From Paenibacillus rigui (GTDB lineage Bacteria > Bacillota > Bacilli > Paenibacillales > NBRC-103111): DNA of 64,000 nucleotides. The notes beneath the pieces were generated by a model. That model had not been told where the DNA came from. It saw nothing but the letters and a program-made list of their open reading frames with translations, and made no database searches. The stretch spans positions 62,001 through 126,000 of the forward strand of contig NZ_NMQW01000027.1 in assembly GCF_002234615.1 (NCBI RefSeq). The letters are read 5' to 3'. Below, one piece after another: positions 54,563 through 64,000 of this stretch. Position 1 is the first letter of the stretch. Each line of letters starts with the position of its first letter. The translations under genes and the position numbers were made by a program.

Positions 54563-54892
54563 ATGAGCATGAAACCGGTTGAACTGCAATTTGCATTACA
54601 CAAAAATGATGAAGCGGGCTTAAAGCAGAACCAACTGAATCATAAACCTGTAGAGGATCAGACACAATTGGCGGAAGCTGCCCTTAAACAGGCGGAGAGA
54701 CAGCGTCAATCGCTTTCTAAAACGGAACAAACGAATCATGCCCTCATACGCGAGGGGGCCAAGGATTCATCATCCAAAGAGAAGAAAAAGAAAAAGCAGC
54801 AAGCTTCTGCCAGTTCTGATCCGAACCGCCCTCAGCCTGTAGACCGTCGTGAGCATCCATTTAAAGGCAAGCATATTGATTTAACCTTGTAG
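54563..54892 (+). CDS. Hypothetical charged protein with conserved C-terminal tail
   Basis: A 109-residue hydrophilic protein, not recognised. It is Gln/Lys/Glu-rich with an exceptionally basic run (about residues 73-80, EKKKKKQQ) and ends with HPFKGKHIDLTL, which looks like a conserved short motif. No signal peptide or membrane helix. The ATG at 54563 follows GGGGGG (54550-54555), which rejects a longer frame from 54515 inside the DUF342 gene. It sits in the post-sigD cluster and may be an adaptor for an assembly machine. Confidence 0.7.
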   Translation: MSMKPVELQFALHKNDEAGLKQNQLNHKPVEDQTQLAEAALKQAERQRQSLSKTEQTNHALIREGAKDSSSKEKKKKKQQASASSDPNRPQPVDRREHPFKGKHIDLTL

Positions 54893-54936
54893 CAGCACAC
54901 GTTTGTAAAACAACCAATAGAAATAAGGTGAATGGA

Positions 54937-55524
54937 TTGGATCAGCCATGGGTATACATCGTTTTGTTCGGACTTGTGTTCATCGTGTATGCCAAAATTA
55001 TGCCTAAATCAAGTGCAGAAAAAGGGCAGCAAAGTCCTTCCATACATGAAATTGAACAAACGATGGATCATTTCGCTTCGGAGCTTGAAGAACAAAATCG
55101 CGTGCTTCTGCAACAGTTAGCCGGGATGAAACAAGATTATGAATTGCAGGCCTCCAAGCTGGACGCAAGAGTGGAAAAGCTCGAGGCAGAGCAAGGAACG
55201 CTTCAACAGGAATACATGAAACTGAACGTGGCCTATGAGGAACTCGAACAGAAGAGTTTGCGTCAGACGGATCTTACTAGTGCCCCGCAATTTGTGAATG
55301 GCACGAATTTACAAAACGCTATTGACACGAATGAAGCTTCTCTCGAGGAGCAGCAGCCGGAACCCTCCTCCGTAAGTATGAAAGGGAGATACACCGAGCT
55401 TTTTGCCTTATACGAGCAGGGCAAGTCAACCGAATCGATAGCCAAGAAATTAAATATGACCAAGGGCGAAGTGAACCTCATTATACAACTGGCCAAGCAG
55501 GAGGAGAAGCTGCATGCTCAATAA
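54937..55524 (+). CDS. swrB: SwrB-like single-pass coiled-coil protein
   Basis: A 195-residue protein with one N-terminal membrane helix (about 4-20, VYIVLFGLVFIVYAKIM), then a long coiled coil (about 40-110). A C-terminal small helical domain reads ELFALYEQGKSTESIAKKLNMTKGEVNLIIQLAKQEE. This matches the plan of SwrB, which in B. subtilis follows sigD and promotes basal body maturation through FliG/FliF. The TTG at 54937 has AAGGTG 7 nt upstream and is preferred over the overlapping GTG. It overlaps the next gene by 11 bp. Confidence 0.75.
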   Translation: MDQPWVYIVLFGLVFIVYAKIMPKSSAEKGQQSPSIHEIEQTMDHFASELEEQNRVLLQQLAGMKQDYELQASKLDARVEKLEAEQGTLQQEYMKLNVAYEELEQKSLRQTDLTSAPQFVNGTNLQNAIDTNEASLEEQQPEPSSVSMKGRYTELFALYEQGKSTESIAKKLNMTKGEVNLIIQLAKQEEKLHAQ

Positions 55525-56020
55525 AAAGTCATTGCTGTATGGTCTGGGCTGTGGCTTGATAGCCGGGGCGCTGCTTCTGCAGCTCATGAACAGCTCGTTA
55601 ACGCCGCGGTCCTCCTCCGTACAAGACGGCCCTAAGCCTGAGGAAATGAGCCGTCAGCAGCTTAAAGAAGCCGCCTCCGCTTATTATCAGGTGTATGAGA
55701 AGGATCAGAAGCTTTATACACAGGCGCAATTAGATGCAACGCTCCAGCAAAAGCTGAAGGAGGAAAAGGAGAAGCAGCCGAGTCCGGCTTCGCCACCTGC
55801 TCAGACCGCCAGCAAGGAAACGTATATTTTTATATCCAAAGGGCTGACAGCAGGCAATGTAGCTGATTTACTGCAGCAAAGCGGTGTGATTTCGGACCGT
55901 AAAATGTTTGAGGATGCAATGGCTGCCAAGCAGTTGAATGATAAGATTGTGGCAGGGGTTCACGTGTTCAAAGGAACACTGGATTTGAATCAGGTTCTTA
56001 TCAATATTACTTCCCAATAA
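55514..56020 (+). CDS. Membrane-anchored protein with MltG-like LysM segment
   Basis: A 168-residue protein with one N-terminal membrane helix (about 7-26), a Gln/Lys/Pro-rich linker to about 100, and a C-terminal ~60 residues YIFISKGLTAGNVADLLQQSGVISDRKMFEDAMAAK... This end resembles the LysM-like entry segment of MltG/YceG endolytic transglycosylases. The MltG catalytic domain is absent, so enzyme activity is not expected. It overlaps swrB by 11 bp and closes the fla/che cluster before a terminator. Confidence 0.7.
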   Translation: MLNKKSLLYGLGCGLIAGALLLQLMNSSLTPRSSSVQDGPKPEEMSRQQLKEAASAYYQVYEKDQKLYTQAQLDATLQQKLKEEKEKQPSPASPPAQTASKETYIFISKGLTAGNVADLLQQSGVISDRKMFEDAMAAKQLNDKIVAGVHVFKGTLDLNQVLINITSQ

Positions 56021-56021
56021 A

Positions 56022-56060
56022 AAGTCGGACCAAGCCAGGGTTCCGGCTTTTGTTCTTTTC
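56022..56060 (+). terminator. Terminator at the end of the fla/che cluster
   Basis: AAGTCGGA (56022-56029) pairs with TCCGGCTT (56042-56049, one G-U), followed by TTGTTCTTTT. It directly follows the last gene and precedes the rpsB promoter. Confidence 0.75.
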
Positions 56061-56070
56061 AGGGAAAATG

Positions 56071-56099
56071 TTGCATACACTTTTCAGTTGTGGTATATT
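56071..56099 (+). promoter_or_regulatory. Sigma-A promoter for rpsB-tsf
   Basis: TTGCAT (56071-56076), 17 nt and TATATT (56094-56099), with a TGG extended -10 just upstream. It sits between the fla/che terminator and rpsB and leaves a ~125-nt leader. Confidence 0.75.
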
Positions 56100-56144
56100 A
56101 ATTGACGGTGTTAAAACGCACGCTAATCAATTCGCATAATGGTG

Positions 56145-56162
56145 CTTCCGAACGGAAGTTTT
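56145..56162 (+). promoter_or_regulatory. Short hairpin in the rpsB leader
   Basis: CTTCCG (56145-56150) pairs with CGGAAG (56153-56158), followed by TTTTAT. Small but perfect and terminator-like; may attenuate rpsB or be part of a larger S2 leader structure. Confidence 0.4.
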
Positions 56163-56226
56163 ATGTCGAAGATGCGACTAGCGGAGGAGACCCACAAAAT
56201 AACCAATTTAGAGGAGGTGTGTGAAG

Positions 56227-56925
56227 ATGGCAGTAATCTCCATGAAGCAGCTTTTGGAAGCTGGGGTACACTTCGGTCATCAAACCCGTCGTTGGAATCC
56301 GAAAATGGATCGTTACATCTTCACTGAAAGAAACGGCATTTACATTATCGACCTGCAAAAAACGGTCAAAAAGGTTGAGGAAGCTTACAATTTCGTTAAG
56401 TCGGTTGCCGACGAGAATGGTACGATTTTGTTCGTAGGTACTAAGAAGCAAGCTCAAGATTCCGTTGCGGAAGAAGCTGAGCGTTGCGGTATGTACTACA
56501 TCAACCAACGCTGGTTGGGTGGTACTTTGACTAACTTCCAAACAATCCAAAAGCGTATCGATCGCTTGAAGCAATTGGAAAGATGGGAAGAAGACGGTAC
56601 TTTCGAAGTTCTTCCTAAGAAAGAAGTTATTATTCTTCGCAAAGAAAAAGATCGCTTGGAGAAATTCCTGGGCGGTATTAAGAATATGAAGGGTCTTCCG
56701 AGCGCTTTGTTCGTTATCGATCCTCGTAAAGAGCGTATTGCTGTTGCAGAAGCTCGCAAATTGGGTATCCCAATTGTTGGTATCGTAGATACTAACTGTG
56801 ACCCGGATGAAATCGATTATGTAATTCCAGGTAACGATGATGCAATCCGTGCCGTGAAATTGTTGACAGCTAAAATTGCTGACGCAGTTATCGAAGCACA
56901 TCAAGGTGAACAAACAACAGCTTAA
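56227..56925 (+). CDS. rpsB: 30S ribosomal protein S2
   Basis: S2 (uS2) binds late to the 30S subunit. The 232-residue protein has [57 protein letters not shown] and [15 protein letters not shown]. The start at 56227 has GAGGAGGTG 7 nt upstream; a GTG two codons earlier is less likely. tsf follows after an intrinsic terminator-like hairpin. Confidence 0.98.
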   Translation: MAVISMKQLLEAGVHFGHQTRRWNPKMDRYIFTERNGIYIIDLQKTVKKVEEAYNFVKSVADENGTILFVGTKKQAQDSVAEEAERCGMYYINQRWLGGTLTNFQTIQKRIDRLKQLERWEEDGTFEVLPKKEVIILRKEKDRLEKFLGGIKNMKGLPSALFVIDPRKERIAVAEARKLGIPIVGIVDTNCDPDEIDYVIPGNDDAIRAVKLLTAKIADAVIEAHQGEQTTA

Positions 56926-56937
56926 TTGCTGAATAGG

Positions 56938-56982
56938 AAAGGGTGGTTCAAAGGTGCAAAATCCTTTCACCGCCCTTTTTTT
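56938..56982 (+). terminator. Strong terminator or attenuator between rpsB and tsf
   Basis: AAAGGGTGGT (56938-56947) pairs with ACCGCCCTTT (56969-56978, one G-U), enclosing AAAGG/CCTTT (56950-56954 with 56963-56967), followed by a T-run. It is 12 bp after the rpsB stop. No separate tsf promoter was noticed, so partial readthrough is likely. Confidence 0.85.
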
Positions 56983-57021
56983 AGGGCTACATATTCTAAA
57001 TTATAAGGGAGGCCGAAACAG

Positions 57022-57672
57022 ATGGCAGTTAATGCAGCATCGGTAAAAGAATTGCGTGAAAGAACAGGAGCAGGTATGCTCGATTGTAAGAAAGCTTTGG
57101 AAGAAGCAAATGGTGATTTGACCAAAGCGGCTGACATCCTTCGCGAAAAAGGTTTGTCCGCGGCAGCTAACAAAGCTGGACGTATCGCTACGGAAGGCGT
57201 GGTTGAGTCTTACATTCACGCTGGCGGCCGTATTGGCGTATTGGTAGAAGTGAACTGTGAAACGGACTTTGTTGGTAAAACAGACCAATTCCGTGAATTT
57301 GTAAGAGACGTTGCAATGCAAATCGCAGCGGCAAGCCCGCTGTACGTTCGTCGTGAAGAAGTACCGCAAGAAGCTCTTGACAAAGAGCGTGAAATTTTGA
57401 CAGCTCAAGCTTTGAATGAAGGTAAACCGGCTAACATCGTTCAAAAAATGGTTGAAGGCCGTTTGGGCAAATACTACGAAGAATACTGCTTGATGGAGCA
57501 GCCTTTCGTTAAAGATCCAGACAAAACAATCAGTCAATTGGTTAACGAGAAAGTGGCTACAATTGGCGAGAATATCACAATCCGTCGTTTCGCTCGCTTT
57601 GAATTGGGTGAAGGTCTTGAGAAAAAACAAGAAAACTTCGCTGAAGAAGTTATGGCGCAAGTGAAAAAATAA
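57022..57672 (+). CDS. tsf: Elongation factor Ts
   Basis: EF-Ts is the guanine nucleotide exchange factor for EF-Tu. The 216-residue protein has the UBA-like N-terminus [37 protein letters not shown] and the conserved [16 protein letters not shown]. It is shorter than B. subtilis EF-Ts (~293), with a reduced C-terminal region. This length class is known in other Firmicutes. GGGAGG precedes the ATG. Two hairpins follow before pyrH. Confidence 0.97.
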   Translation: MAVNAASVKELRERTGAGMLDCKKALEEANGDLTKAADILREKGLSAAANKAGRIATEGVVESYIHAGGRIGVLVEVNCETDFVGKTDQFREFVRDVAMQIAAASPLYVRREEVPQEALDKEREILTAQALNEGKPANIVQKMVEGRLGKYYEEYCLMEQPFVKDPDKTISQLVNEKVATIGENITIRRFARFELGEGLEKKQENFAEEVMAQVKK

Positions 57673-57726
57673 GTAACCGGACTACAGTGCCTTACTGTAA
57701 GAACGGTTTTGGTTCATAAATAATAA

Positions 57727-57764
57727 GGGTGAAGAGGAAGCGAGTATTGACTTTCTCTTTACCC
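57727..57764 (+). promoter_or_regulatory. Ten-base-pair hairpin between tsf and pyrH
   Basis: GGGTGAAGAG (57727-57736) pairs with CTCTTTACCC (57755-57764) over 10 bp with one G-U. There is no T-run, so it is not a standard terminator. It lies 25 nt upstream of a true terminator and could be part of an attenuation system. Confidence 0.5.
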
Positions 57765-57789
57765 TCCAACATACGGAAATAAAAACGTG

Positions 57790-57815
57790 GGAACACTTTG
57801 TGTTCCTTCTTTTTT
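57790..57815 (+). terminator. Terminator between tsf and pyrH
   Basis: GGAACAC (57790-57796) pairs perfectly with GTGTTCC (57800-57806) around TTT, followed by TTCTTTTTT. It is 53 bp before the pyrH start. Confidence 0.85.
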
Positions 57816-57817
57816 AA

Positions 57818-58594
<777 letters not shown>

Positions 58595-58597
58595 TGA

Positions 58598-59152
58598 ATG
58601 CCACAGTCAATTAAGAAAAATGCAGAAGAGCGTATGGACAAGGCTATCGGTGCTTTGAAAAGAGAATTGGCAAGCCTTCGCGCAGGCAGAGCGACACCTG
58701 CTTTGTTAGACCGAATTCAAGTGGAATATTACGGCGCTATGACGCCTGTAAATCAGCTTGCAAATATCAATATTCCGGATTCCCGGACATTAATGATTCA
58801 ACCATGGGATAAAAGCTCGGTTTCTGCTATTGAAAAGGCGATCATGAAATCCGACCTGGGGCTCACGCCTTCTAATGATGGTTCGATGATCCGCATTGTT
58901 ATCCCTGCACTAACAGAGGAACGCAGAGCCGAATTGGTTAAAATGACCAAGAAATATGGTGAAGAGGCAAAAGTTGCGATTCGTAACGTTCGTCGTGACG
59001 CAAACGATGACATTAAAAAGCTGGAGAAAAACGGTATTTCGGAAGATGAATCCCGTGGTCACCAGGAAGATATCCAGAAATTCACTGATAAATTCATTAG
59101 TGAAGTAGAGAAGGTATTGGCGGCTAAAGAGAAAGAAATCATGGAAGTATAA
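58598..59152 (+). CDS. frr: Ribosome recycling factor
   Basis: RRF splits post-termination ribosomes with EF-G. The 184-residue protein has the conserved [40 protein letters not shown] and the three-helix-bundle C-terminus ([18 protein letters not shown]-type wording). GGGAGTG precedes the ATG. It starts 3 bp after pyrH, so the two are coupled. A GC-rich terminator follows. Confidence 0.98.
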   Translation: MPQSIKKNAEERMDKAIGALKRELASLRAGRATPALLDRIQVEYYGAMTPVNQLANINIPDSRTLMIQPWDKSSVSAIEKAIMKSDLGLTPSNDGSMIRIVIPALTEERRAELVKMTKKYGEEAKVAIRNVRRDANDDIKKLEKNGISEDESRGHQEDIQKFTDKFISEVEKVLAAKEKEIMEV

Positions 59153-59162
59153 CCGTAGAAGA

Positions 59163-59183
59163 CCCCCTCTTGAGGGGGCTTTT
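59163..59183 (+). terminator. Terminator after frr
   Basis: CCCCCT (59163-59168) pairs with AGGGGG (59173-59178) around CTTG, followed by CTTTT. The T-run is short, so readthrough into uppS is plausible. Confidence 0.7.
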
Positions 59184-59210
59184 AGTCTTTCCTTACTGGA
59201 GGCAAAAGAA

Positions 59211-59981
59211 ATGATACCTTTCAAAAAATGGTTTGGTGGCGGCAAACAGCAAAATGACGAACTGATTGCAAAACTTGCTGCGGATAACATTCCGAACCAT
59301 GTTGCGGTCATCATGGACGGTAACGGCCGATGGGCTCAAAAGCGTGGGCTGCCACGCGTAGCCGGACACCATTCCGGTATGAAAAATGTAAAAAAAATTA
59401 CAATGGCAGCGGATGCTATCGGTGTCAAAGTGCTTACCCTATATGCTTTTTCGACAGAAAATTGGAAACGTCCCAAAGAAGAAGTCGAATACCTGATGAA
59501 GCTTCCGCTCGAATTTTTCCCCAAAGAAATCGAGGAGCTTATCGCGAACAATGTGCAAATCCGCATGACGGGATGGCAGGAGGGGCTGCCGGACTATACC
59601 TTGAAGGCAATTCAAGATGCGATTGACCAGACCCGCAATAATACAGGTCTTATATTAAATTTTGCTTTAAATTACGGAAGTCGCAAAGAAATGCTGTCCG
59701 GCGTCAAACGGCTTGCTCAGGATATGAGGACAGGGAAAATAGATGAGAATCAAGTGGACGAATCTTTATTTTCTTCTTATTTGCTGACACATCCGCTGCC
59801 AGATCCCGATTTATTGATTCGCACCAGCGGTGAGTTGAGAATCAGTAATTTTATGATGTGGCAGTTGGCTTACTCGGAGCTTTGGTTTACGGATTTATGT
59901 TGGCCTGAATTCAGCGAGCAGCATTTTTACGAGGCGATACAGGAATACCAACGTCGGGCCCGGAGATACGGCGGATTATAA
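59211..59981 (+). CDS. uppS: Undecaprenyl diphosphate synthase
   Basis: Cis-prenyltransferase that makes the C55 lipid carrier for peptidoglycan and teichoic acid. The 256-residue protein has catalytic Asp36 in VIMDGNGRWAQKRG, then GHHSGMKNVKK, YAFSTENWKRP and the C-terminal DPDLLIRTSGELRISNFMMWQLAYSE. GGAGG precedes the ATG. It is followed by cdsA, dxr and rseP. Confidence 0.97.
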   Translation: MIPFKKWFGGGKQQNDELIAKLAADNIPNHVAVIMDGNGRWAQKRGLPRVAGHHSGMKNVKKITMAADAIGVKVLTLYAFSTENWKRPKEEVEYLMKLPLEFFPKEIEELIANNVQIRMTGWQEGLPDYTLKAIQDAIDQTRNNTGLILNFALNYGSRKEMLSGVKRLAQDMRTGKIDENQVDESLFSSYLLTHPLPDPDLLIRTSGELRISNFMMWQLAYSELWFTDLCWPEFSEQHFYEAIQEYQRRARRYGGL

Positions 59982-60005
59982 CGGCAGCAACTGGAGGAAT
60001 CAATT

Positions 60006-60806
60006 TTGAAGCAGCGGATAATAACTGGGGTTATAGCGGGCGCCGCTTTCTTTCTATTACTTTATTTTGGTGCGTATTGGTTCACAACATTAATTCTTCT
60101 GCTTTCCCTCATTGGGATAGATGAATTTTTGCGGATGAACGGGTTAAAGAAGTTTAAGCTGACTACGCTAATTGCCTACCTGGGAACAGCGTGTCTTGCC
60201 TTTCCCTGGTCCCCTTCAAGTACATATTCACTATTTGCAATGGACCATATTACATGGTTATTTCTTTTCATATTTCTATGTATAACGGTTATTTCTAAAA
60301 ATAAAGTGACCATTGATGAAGTAGCCATGGTATTTATCGGAATTGTATACGTAGGTGTAGGTTTCCATTATATGATCGAAACCCGCATGATTGAAAATGG
60401 GGGGCTTTTCTGGACGGTGCTCGTCTTTTTTTGCATTTGGGCAACGGATTCAGGAGCCTATTTTACAGGCTCTGCCTTTGGCAAGCATCCGCTTTGGCCA
60501 ACGATTAGCCCTAAGAAGTCGATCGAGGGTGCTATTGGCGGGATTGTGATTTCAGTCATTGTGGCATGCGTATTCTCCTTTGCACGGCCTGATTTGCTTT
60601 CCTGGAACCAAGCTATCCTTTTAGGTGTGCTGATAGCTATTGTAGGGCAGTTAGGGGATCTGATGCAATCTGCATATAAACGAGTAAAGGGAATTAAGGA
60701 CACCGGAACGATCCTTCCGGGGCATGGAGGCGTATTGGACCGTGTCGATAGCTGGTTGATCGTATTTCCCATGGTCCATCTGTTATCTTTAATTCCACAC
60801 GCATAA
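60006..60806 (+). CDS. cdsA: Phosphatidate cytidylyltransferase
   Basis: Makes CDP-diacylglycerol, the precursor of all phospholipids. The 266-residue integral membrane protein has about eight hydrophobic helices. The C-terminal CDS signature reads SAYKRVKGIKDTGTILPGHGGVLDRVDS, and IWATDSGAYFTGSAFGKHP lies upstream. The start is TTG after GGAGG. It lies between uppS and dxr. Confidence 0.97.
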   Translation: MKQRIITGVIAGAAFFLLLYFGAYWFTTLILLLSLIGIDEFLRMNGLKKFKLTTLIAYLGTACLAFPWSPSSTYSLFAMDHITWLFLFIFLCITVISKNKVTIDEVAMVFIGIVYVGVGFHYMIETRMIENGGLFWTVLVFFCIWATDSGAYFTGSAFGKHPLWPTISPKKSIEGAIGGIVISVIVACVFSFARPDLLSWNQAILLGVLIAIVGQLGDLMQSAYKRVKGIKDTGTILPGHGGVLDRVDSWLIVFPMVHLLSLIPHA

Positions 60807-60825
60807 TTATCGGTTGAGGTGAAGC

Positions 60826-61968
60826 ATGAAACGCATTGCCATACTTGGATCTACGGGCTCGATAGGTACTCAAACATTGGATGTGATAGCCCACCATCCG
60901 GAGCTGTATCAGATAGAGGCTCTAGCCGGCGGCTACAATATGACACTCTTGGCAGAACAGGTGAACCGTTTCCGGCCCAAGAAGGTTTCCGTTGCAACGA
61001 AAGCATTGGCGGAGCAGCTGAGTTCCAATGTTCCGAATGGGACCAAAGTATATTATGGTGAGGAAGGGCTTCTGGAAACAGCGTCCCAGACCGATGCAGA
61101 TTTTGTAGTAACCGCTCTCGTCGGCAGTCAGGGCTTACGTCCGACCTTGGCAGCCATTGAAGCCGGGAAAGACATTGGTCTGGCGAATAAAGAAACCTTG
61201 GTAACGGCGGGCCATTTAGTTACGGAACGGATCGAGCGTCACGGCGTTCGTATGCTCCCTATTGACAGTGAACATTCGGCTATTTTCCAATGCTTGAATG
61301 GGGAGTCGGTAAAGGCGATCAACAAAATCACTTTGACTGCCTCGGGCGGTTCGTTCCGCGACAGGACCCGCGATGAGTTGCAGAATGTGACTGTTCAGGA
61401 AGCTCTGCAGCATCCGAATTGGTCTATGGGTGCTAAAATTACGATTGATTCGGCAACCATGGTGAACAAGGGGCTGGAAGTCATAGAGGCCTTTTGGTTA
61501 TTCGGACAGCCATATTCCAAGATTGAAGTGCTGATTCATCCAGAAAGTATTATACACTCTTTTGTAGAGTTTGCGGATTACAGTATCATGGCGCAGATGG
61601 GAAACCCGGACATGCGAGTGCCGATTCAATATGCATTGACCTATCCTGATCGTCTGCCTTCTCCTAGTCAACCGTTGAATTTGGCTCAAGTGGGTAAACT
61701 ACATTTCCGTGAAATGGATTACGACAGATATCCTTGCTTGAAAATGGCGTTTGACAGCGGCAGAGCCGGGGGAACGGCAACAACTGTTTTCAATGCGGCG
61801 AACGAAGCTGCCGTCGATATGTTTCTAAAAGATGAGATTCGCTTTCTTCAGATTGAAGACATTATTGCGAAAGTGCTGGATCAACATGAAATCGCCGCTT
61901 CTCCAACCTTGGAACAAATTATTGAAGCGGACCATTGGGCCAGGGAAGCGGCTCGTAAAAGTATTTAA
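60826..61968 (+). CDS. dxr: 1-deoxy-D-xylulose-5-phosphate reductoisomerase
   Basis: First committed enzyme of the MEP isoprenoid pathway, which feeds UppS. The 380-residue protein has the NADPH motif GSTGSIGTQTLDV, LANKETLVTAG, the metal-binding DSEHSAIFQCL, TASGGSFR, HPNWSMGAKITIDSATMVNKGLE and HPESIIHS. Length and order are typical. The ATG follows GAGGTG. rseP follows after a 171 bp spacer without clear signals. Confidence 0.98.
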   Translation: MKRIAILGSTGSIGTQTLDVIAHHPELYQIEALAGGYNMTLLAEQVNRFRPKKVSVATKALAEQLSSNVPNGTKVYYGEEGLLETASQTDADFVVTALVGSQGLRPTLAAIEAGKDIGLANKETLVTAGHLVTERIERHGVRMLPIDSEHSAIFQCLNGESVKAINKITLTASGGSFRDRTRDELQNVTVQEALQHPNWSMGAKITIDSATMVNKGLEVIEAFWLFGQPYSKIEVLIHPESIIHSFVEFADYSIMAQMGNPDMRVPIQYALTYPDRLPSPSQPLNLAQVGKLHFREMDYDRYPCLKMAFDSGRAGGTATTVFNAANEAAVDMFLKDEIRFLQIEDIIAKVLDQHEIAASPTLEQIIEADHWAREAARKSI

Positions 61969-62139
61969 CCGTTTTCTTGTTTTTCCTTAGCATGATTTGA
62001 AGGACAAGGTAATATGTTCATATCATGGCTCAGCTTGTATTCGTATCGTAAATAATGTTAATCTTATTACCAAGAAAGCAGAGCCGTAAGCTTAGAACAA
62101 GTCTAGAGGAATCGATTGCTCAAGGGAGGACGTTGCAAA

Positions 62140-64000
<1,861 letters not shown>

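Overview
The window is a conserved core-genome segment of a low-to-mid-GC, endospore-former-type Firmicute. Gene order follows the Bacillus subtilis smc-ftsY-ffh ... sucCD-dprA-topA ... codY-fla/che-sigD ... rpsB-tsf-pyrH-frr-uppS-cdsA-dxr-rseP-proS axis almost gene for gene. The added genes, the archaeal-type ProRS and the wording of many proteins point to Paenibacillaceae (Paenibacillus or a close relative). That assignment is inference from synteny and family knowledge; no search was run.

Layout. (1) 1-8475: the 3' end of smc, ftsY, then ylxM-ffh behind a good sigma-A promoter, rpsP, khpA, a ~100 bp inverted-repeat element, rimM-trmD, rplS with a structured leader and terminator, lepB and rbgA. 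(2) 8660-14444: rnhB, a large FliK-like protein next to a stand-alone FlhB C-terminal-domain protein (ylqH), yraN, a convergent yifB/comM-type AAA ATPase with a structured leader, and a small zinc-ribbon protein. (3) 14777-24708: sucCD, dprA, topA, trmFO, hslVU and codY. The xerC/codV gene found between trmFO and hslV in B. subtilis is absent. (4) 24925-about 56020: an unbroken ~31 kb fla/che supercluster on the plus strand: flgB, flgC, fliEFGHIJ, a MotE-like gene, fliK, flgD, a flagellar-operon protein, the hook gene, swrD, fliL, fliM, fliY, cheY, fliOPQR, flhB, flhA, flhF, flhG, cheB, cheA, cheW, cheC, cheD, a small membrane protein, sigD, a DUF342/FapA-family gene, an unknown gene, a swrB-like gene and a short membrane-anchored protein with an MltG-like LysM segment. 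(5) 56227-64000: rpsB, tsf, pyrH, frr, uppS, cdsA, dxr, rseP and the start of an archaeal/eukaryotic-type proS, running off the end.

Functionally the genes cover chromosome condensation, co-translational membrane targeting (FtsY/Ffh/LepB), ribosome assembly and tRNA modification, succinyl-CoA synthesis, DNA uptake and topology, regulated proteolysis, nutrient sensing (CodY), the flagellar basal body, hook and export gate, chemotaxis with its CheB/CheC/CheD adaptation branches, and the translation/undecaprenyl/CDP-DAG/isoprenoid cluster.

No mobile island, CRISPR array, rRNA or tRNA gene was seen. The least ordinary signals are: a FliK-like/FlhB-C-like pair outside the flagellar operon; two competing hairpins that can hide or free the swrD ribosome binding site; a terminator-like hairpin that buries the yifB ribosome binding site; a triplicated TTCATATT array over the likely flgB promoter just after codY; an HslV whose catalytic Thr is internal; accessory genes inserted in the fla/che tail; and a strong terminator between rpsB and tsf. 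Starts were re-chosen by Shine-Dalgarno spacing where the longest open frame was implausible; TTG and GTG starts are common.
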